A DNA stretch of 9,468 nt from an uncultured Opitutales bacterium (GTDB lineage: Bacteria; Verrucomicrobiota; Verrucomicrobiia; Opitutales; Intestinicryptomonadaceae). The notes under the pieces are model-generated. The model saw only the letters and a list, made by a program, of their open reading frames with translations, was not told the origin of the DNA and ran no database searches. Location of the stretch: assembly GCA_900546565.1 (NCBI GenBank), contig URDC01000054.1:1-9468 (forward strand). The letters run 5' to 3'. Shown here in pieces: positions 6,901 through 9,468 of this stretch. Position numbers and translations under genes: made by a program. The number at the start of each line of letters is the position of its first letter. Within the stretch, counting starts at the first letter, position 1.

Positions 6901-7824
6901 GGCGACTATGTAAAAAAGCCTTTCGCTTCCGACGACCGCGCCGCGCTTACGCGCGTGCTTTCGGCGAACTCGATTACGGTCTACAACAAGTATTTCAGCG
7001 TGGTGTTCGACAAGTCTACGGGTATGATTGCGTCGTTTAAACGCGGAGGGCGCGAATTGCTGGAATCGCCGTTCGAGCTGAATTTCTGGCGACCCGAAAC
7101 GAACAACGATATGGGGCGCAAAAAGGACGGTGTGTCTAACCGCGAAAGCCTTGCGTTGTGGGTCGACGCGGGAAGCCGCTCGATTGCCGAGAAATGCAAG
7201 TCGCACATTGCGGGAGCGAATGTGGTTGTGGAAGCGGAAGTGATTGTGCCCGCGAAGGACTCGCGCGCGAAACTCGTCTACACGGTCAAGCCCGACGGCG
7301 AAATCGACGTTGCAGCCGACATCAAAATTGCCGAAGGCGTTGTAAATCCGCCGCGCGTTGGGCTGCAATTCCGCGTTCCCGCGGGCTGCGACACGCTCGA
7401 ATGGGTCGGCAAGGGCCCCGTCGAAAACTACATCGACCGCAACTCGGGCTGCTGGGTTGCCGAATTCAGGGCGAAGATTTCCGAGCTCTTCTACCGCTAC
7501 ACCGACCCGCAGGAATCGGGCAATGTCACGCAGGTGCGCTCGGCGAAACTCTTGGGCGGGGCTAGTCCGATTTCGATTGCCGCCGCCGACAAGGACAGTC
7601 TGTTTGAATTGACGGTGTATCCGTGTCTGCCGCAGGACATAGAGCAAGCCGCGCACCCGCACCAGCTGCCGAAGCGCAATTTCAATGTGGTGAATGTTTC
7701 GGCAAAAAATCTGGGCGCGGGCGGCATTACGTCGTGGGGCGAGCTGCCCGAAGATTTCGCTGTTGTAAAGAGCGGCAAGACCTACAAGATGCGATTCTCG
7801 CTCTCGGGTGTCGACAACGACTAA
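3919..7824 (+). CDS. Exported GH2 beta-galactosidase with an inserted LamG-like domain
   Basis: This encodes 1301 residues, against 1023 for E. coli LacZ. A signal peptide (1-31) is probably cut after ANA. The order is GH2 sugar-binding domain (about 70-255), Ig-like domain (257-365), TIM barrel (367-880, interrupted), DUF4981-type domain (885-990) and the beta-galactosidase small-chain domain (about 1018-1297). LacZ active-site equivalents are present: acid/base E497 in SLGNE, nucleophile E566 in CEYAHAMGNS, Mg ligands E449/H451, H390 in NRHE, H424 in SHYP, D200 in EDSRLP, W597 in WDW, D861, F864 and N867 in PNDRAFCCNG, and W1273 in TSWGE near the C-terminus. W597 to F864 spans 267 residues, against 33 in LacZ (W568-F601). 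The extra 234 residues show LamG-type strands (EFTIVANV, ILSFSVWNGFRWDNIEAVV, LKLFCNGRLVAQ, FNGAVEKLEVYNRFVENE). It should remove terminal beta-galactosyl residues outside the cytoplasm. The start is the only one with a signal peptide; no clear Shine-Dalgarno site is seen, only an A-rich leader. Confidence 0.93.
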   Translation: MKIIQALKNSPCVLAAAISGAVALSGAVANAAPFWQDENVFEKNALPATASIKLYGSEQAAVARESGSDYERSLNGDWKFMYAGSPELISEKFHEANFDASGWRTIPVPSNWELHGYGTPLYTNINYPFNYKNYPRVMDEPEDPYFTNAPKSQRNPTGAYVRNFRVPSDWLGTKVILRFDGVSSAYKVWVNGAPVGYAEDSRLPSSFDITKFIRAGTNRIAVKVYKYSDGSFFEDQDFWRLAGIFRDVKIIKTPAARLYDIFNKTELSNGYKDGQLKTELIVDNTKNASLNAEVSGKLIAPDGSVAAVAKSNVVVTQESAAKCLWTFPKIENVKLWSAEMPNLYKLVVEIKADAETSYACFNVGFRSVERRDMQILVNGKPVLFKGVNRHETDPKFGHAVDKAATRADLLEMRKYNINAVRTSHYPNAEFFYDLCDELGFYVIDEANIEAHQLDSVAAERHPSNLPSWKGAIVSRIMNMVERDKNHPSIIFWSLGNETTDGTAFANAAEKIRAKDPTRLVHFDRNYALNYVDVFSCMYTPPKRVLNRLDMIAKKIKELQVPAVICEYAHAMGNSGGCLREYWTDIRSTPAFQGGFIWDWKDQGLATVREPVIELRDDAMPERSVAVFPDATRGRILENASIVAYPSVFAKPVKEFTIVANVNKNGFEPREPIINSIGPRKNFDAKRKPAAQEIIAEVAGVFSLKFYDVQKYGEKNGGENAERKSGAKILSFSVWNGFRWDNIEAVVERPYQIAAAAGVESLKLFCNGRLVAQKECAANGVFKSNNPLQAASKYRTNEKYAVYFNGAVEKLEVYNRFVENEPFIVPSQIKPICSIDFSKFVQKNTRETFYAFGGDFADYPNDRAFCCNGIVAPDRSATPQCAEVKYFHQDIHCKLAGFAENSAEIEIFNENFFEPFRNVKLNWLLTRDGKPAASGELLIDELEPRKTLKTVLELPAEALSGEGEYLLRAGFELTQPLANGHKAGEEIAFEQFKLKGDYVKKPFASDDRAALTRVLSANSITVYNKYFSVVFDKSTGMIASFKRGGRELLESPFELNFWRPETNNDMGRKKDGVSNRESLALWVDAGSRSIAEKCKSHIAGANVVVEAEVIVPAKDSRAKLVYTVKPDGEIDVAADIKIAEGVVNPPRVGLQFRVPAGCDTLEWVGKGPVENYIDRNSGCWVAEFRAKISELFYRYTDPQESGNVTQVRSAKLLGGASPISIAAADKDSLFELTVYPCLPQDIEQAAHPHQLPKRNFNVVNVSAKNLGAGGITSWGELPEDFAVVKSGKTYKMRFSLSGVDND

Positions 7825-7834
7825 TTGCTGCGAG

Positions 7835-8470
7835 ATGACGAAAAAGCAGAAGGCGGACTTTGTGGTTTCGGTGCTTGACGGGCTTTATCCGTCGCCCGAA
7901 ATCCCGCTAAAACACAGGGACGTTTTCACGTTCCTCGTGGCGGTGGTGTTGTCGGCGCAATGCACGGACAAGCGCGTGAACGAAGTCTCGCCGAAGCTTT
8001 TTGCTGTTGCGGGGACGCCGCAAAAAATGGCGTCGCTCGATGCGGCGGAGATTGAAAAGATTATACGCCCGTGCGGGCTGGCGGCGTCGAAGGCCGCGAA
8101 CATCAAAAAGCTTTCGCAGACGATTTGCGAAAAATTCGGCGGCGAAGTGCCGCGCTCGTTCGAAGAGCTTGAATCGCTTGCGGGCGTGGGGCACAAGACG
8201 GCGTCGGTAATAATGTCGCAAGCCTTCGGGGTGCCCGCGTTTCCCGTCGACACTCACATTCACAGACTTGCGGCGCGCTGGGGGCTGTCGTCGGGCAAGA
8301 GCGTGGAACAAACCGAAGCCGATCTCAAAAAAATCTTTCCCGTTGAAAAATGGCACGATTTGCATTTGCAGTTGATTTACTATGGACGCGAATTTTGCAA
8401 GGCACACACCTGCAAGAGTGAAGCGACAAAGTGTCCGATTTGTCGGAAACTGGCAAAGAAAATCAAATGA
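7835..8470 (+). CDS. nth: Endonuclease III (DNA glycosylase/AP lyase)
   Basis: This encodes 211 residues, the same length as E. coli Nth. It removes oxidised pyrimidines from DNA and cuts the abasic site (base excision repair, cytoplasm). Visible marks are LSAQCTDKRVN (39-49), the helix-hairpin-helix LAGVGHKTASVI (115-126) with catalytic Lys121 (K120 in E. coli), and VDTHIHR with catalytic Asp139 (D138). The Fe-S region is odd. The cysteines are C188-x4-C193-x6-C200-x2-C203, not C-x6-C-x2-C-x5-C, and the protein ends 8 residues after the last one. The start at ATG 7835 is 10 bases after the GH2 stop, preceded by a weak GCGAG. A GTG at 7808 is also in frame but would overlap the GH2 gene. Co-transcription with the GH2 gene and with miaA (ATGA overlap) is likely. 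Confidence 0.93.
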   Translation: MTKKQKADFVVSVLDGLYPSPEIPLKHRDVFTFLVAVVLSAQCTDKRVNEVSPKLFAVAGTPQKMASLDAAEIEKIIRPCGLAASKAANIKKLSQTICEKFGGEVPRSFEELESLAGVGHKTASVIMSQAFGVPAFPVDTHIHRLAARWGLSSGKSVEQTEADLKKIFPVEKWHDLHLQLIYYGREFCKAHTCKSEATKCPICRKLAKKIK

Positions 8471-9330
8471 GGGAAGTTGTTATTATAACGGGTCCGACGT
8501 GTGTGGGCAAGACCGCGCTGTCGCTGAAACTCGCCGAAGAATGCGGGGGCGAGATTATTTCGTGCGACAGTGTGCAGGTGTATCGGCACGCCGACATCGG
8601 TTCGGCAAAGCCCGATGCCGCCGAGCTTGCGCGGGTAAAACACCACCTAATTGACGTAGCCGAGCCTTCCGAAGTTTTCGACGTGGCGCGGTATGTCGAG
8701 CTTGCGAAAGCCGCGTTTGACGACATTTCGGCGCGGGGCAAAAAGGCGGTTGTTGTCGGTGGCAGCGGCTTTTATTTGAAATCGTGGTTTTGCGCGGTTG
8801 CCGACAATGTTATGATTCCTCCCGAGATACGCGCGTTTACAGAGGATTTGGAGCGCGTCGGCGGCGCGGAGGCTCTTGCGCGGGAGTTGCTGAAAGTCGA
8901 TCCGAATGCGGCGTCCGCGCTTGACATCAACAATCCGCGGCGCACGAAAAACGCGCTTGAACGCTGTCTTGCCACGGGAAAATCGGTTATGCGTTTGCGC
9001 GAGGATTTTGCGGCGTTGCCCTGCCCCATGGGTGACGATTTTTCGCGGCGGGTGATTCGTCTTAATTTGCCCGACAATGAATTATTGGAACGGATAAAGC
9101 AGCGCACTCGCAAGATGTTTGAATTGGGGTTGATTGACGAGACCAAGAAGCTTATTGAGCTTGGCATCGAGCGCAATCCGCCGCTACGAAACTCGGTTGG
9201 ATACAAGCAAGTGATTGAGTTTATAAAGTCGGGGGCATCGGACGTTGGCAAGCTTGAAGCGGACATCGTCGGGCAGACCCATTCCCTTGTCCGCAAACAA
9301 CTAAAAACCGCGAGGGCGTGCGCCTCTTAA
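8467..9330 (+). CDS. miaA: tRNA dimethylallyltransferase
   Basis: This encodes 287 residues. It transfers the dimethylallyl group of DMAPP to N6 of A37 in tRNAs that read U-starting codons (i6A, cytoplasm). Marks are the P-loop GPTCVGKT (9-16), SCDSVQVYRHADIGSAKP (32-49) with the catalytic Asp34, HHLID (59-63), VVGGSGFYLKS (96-106), NPRRTKNALE (156-165), RLNLPDNELLERI (198-210), GLIDE (221-225) and NSVGYKQ (242-248). ATG 8467 overlaps the nth stop (ATGA), implying translational coupling; a start at 8431 would add 12 residues inside nth and is not needed. The C-terminal TRxYAKRQxTWFR-type motif is degenerate (THSLVRKQLKTAR) and the protein stops four residues later (ACAS), a little short for the family (about 300-316). 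Those last codons lie in an inverted-repeat arm, so the native end may have been replaced. Confidence 0.95.
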   Translation: MREVVIITGPTCVGKTALSLKLAEECGGEIISCDSVQVYRHADIGSAKPDAAELARVKHHLIDVAEPSEVFDVARYVELAKAAFDDISARGKKAVVVGGSGFYLKSWFCAVADNVMIPPEIRAFTEDLERVGGAEALARELLKVDPNAASALDINNPRRTKNALERCLATGKSVMRLREDFAALPCPMGDDFSRRVIRLNLPDNELLERIKQRTRKMFELGLIDETKKLIELGIERNPPLRNSVGYKQVIEFIKSGASDVGKLEADIVGQTHSLVRKQLKTARACAS

Positions 9331-9410
9331 TCGAATTTATTTAATTTATACCAGAGCGTTCTTCACACGAAGAACGCTTTTTGATTTTTAGATTCGATTA
9401 AGAGGCGCAC
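9318..9410. repeat. Perfect 19-bp inverted repeat flanking the miaA terminator
   Basis: GTGCGCCTCTTAATCGAAT at 9318-9336 is the exact reverse complement of 9392-9410. The left arm contains the last codons and TAA stop of miaA. The 55 bp between the arms contain the terminator hairpin. The two arms are the same unit in opposite orientation, as in a pair of dispersed repeats or a small inverted-repeat element. Confidence 0.85.
9355..9389 (+). terminator. Intrinsic terminator of the nth-miaA unit
   Basis: AGCGTTCTTC (9355-9364) pairs perfectly with GAAGAACGCT (9369-9378): a 10-bp stem with loop ACAC, followed by TTTTTGATTTTT. It starts 24 bp after the miaA stop. There is no T-rich tract on the other side, so it acts on the + strand. 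Confidence 0.92.
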
Positions 9411-9468
9411 CCACGTTGAATTGGCGAAGCCAAGAGCTGAGCGACGATAGGAGCGTTCTAAAATCTAA
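9391..9468. repeat. Probable part of a short dispersed repeat at the window edge
   Basis: After the right arm come a small hairpin TTGGC-GAA-GCCAA (9421-9433) and GAGCGTTCT (9451-9459), which directly repeats 9354-9362 of the terminator stem. On the - strand one frame is open for 33 codons between stops at 9467-9465 and 9365-9363 with no Met (it contains STWVRLLIESKNQKAFFV). Tails of this kind occur, from memory, in spurious hypothetical proteins called over dispersed repeats. No real gene is supported. Confidence 0.4.

Noticed and set aside
7808..7834. Alternative GTG start for nth
   Set aside because: It would overlap the GH2 gene and add nine residues that Nth proteins lack. ATG 7835 gives the standard 211-residue length and matches E. 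coli residue numbering within one.
8431..8466. Alternative upstream ATG for miaA
   Set aside because: The added residues precede the usual MiaA N-terminus just before the P-loop, and the ATGA overlap at 8467 is a typical coupled start.
1..9468. tRNA, rRNA, CRISPR array, toxin-antitoxin or anti-phage genes
   Set aside because: No cloverleaf, regular spaced repeats or related protein motifs were seen. The window is explained by glycosidases and housekeeping genes.

Overview
The window holds five complete protein-coding genes, one probable gene fragment at the left edge, and repeat-rich sequence at the right edge. The organism looks like a member of the PVC group, most likely a Verrucomicrobiota of the Opitutales/Puniceicoccales type. 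This is inference from several weak signs. The genes are moderately GC-rich by eye, there are no clear Shine-Dalgarno sites but A-rich leaders instead, and large exported glycosidases are packed next to housekeeping genes with no SusC/SusD pair. A Lentisphaerota or other gut or marine glycan degrader is the main alternative.

Left part, 1-3548. An open frame with no start inside the window ends at 168 on the + strand. Facing it, two exported glycoside hydrolases read on the - strand. The downstream one (196-2103) resembles the GH101/GH129 (DUF5696-like) enzymes. The upstream one (2229-3548) is a WbsX/GH99-like protein that carries the NEWxE glutamate pair. A GC-rich hairpin with a U-tract lies between them, followed by a dyad placed inside a candidate promoter, so they are probably separate transcription units.

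Middle part, 3549-7824. A 370-bp divergent intergenic region has palindromes near the GH99-like gene and a candidate promoter plus two leader hairpins in front of a 1301-residue exported GH2 beta-galactosidase. The galactosidase keeps all the LacZ active-site residues checked. It carries an extra segment of about 234 residues that looks like a LamG/concanavalin-type lectin domain, spliced into the catalytic barrel between two substrate-contacting elements.

Right part, 7825-9468. Ten bases after the galactosidase stop comes nth (endonuclease III, with an unusual cysteine spacing at the Fe-S site). It overlaps miaA (tRNA dimethylallyltransferase) by ATGA. The last codons of miaA lie inside one arm of a perfect 19-bp inverted repeat that encloses a strong intrinsic terminator. 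The sequence beyond looks like part of a short dispersed repeat.

Together the three exported hydrolases suggest breakdown of a complex glycan with beta-galactosyl ends and possibly alpha-linked HexNAc or mannose. No transporter, regulator, sulfatase or anti-phage system is visible. I see no convincing wholly new system. The best leads are the LamG insertion in the GH2 barrel, the variant Fe-S motif of Nth, and the repeat fused to the miaA 3' end.
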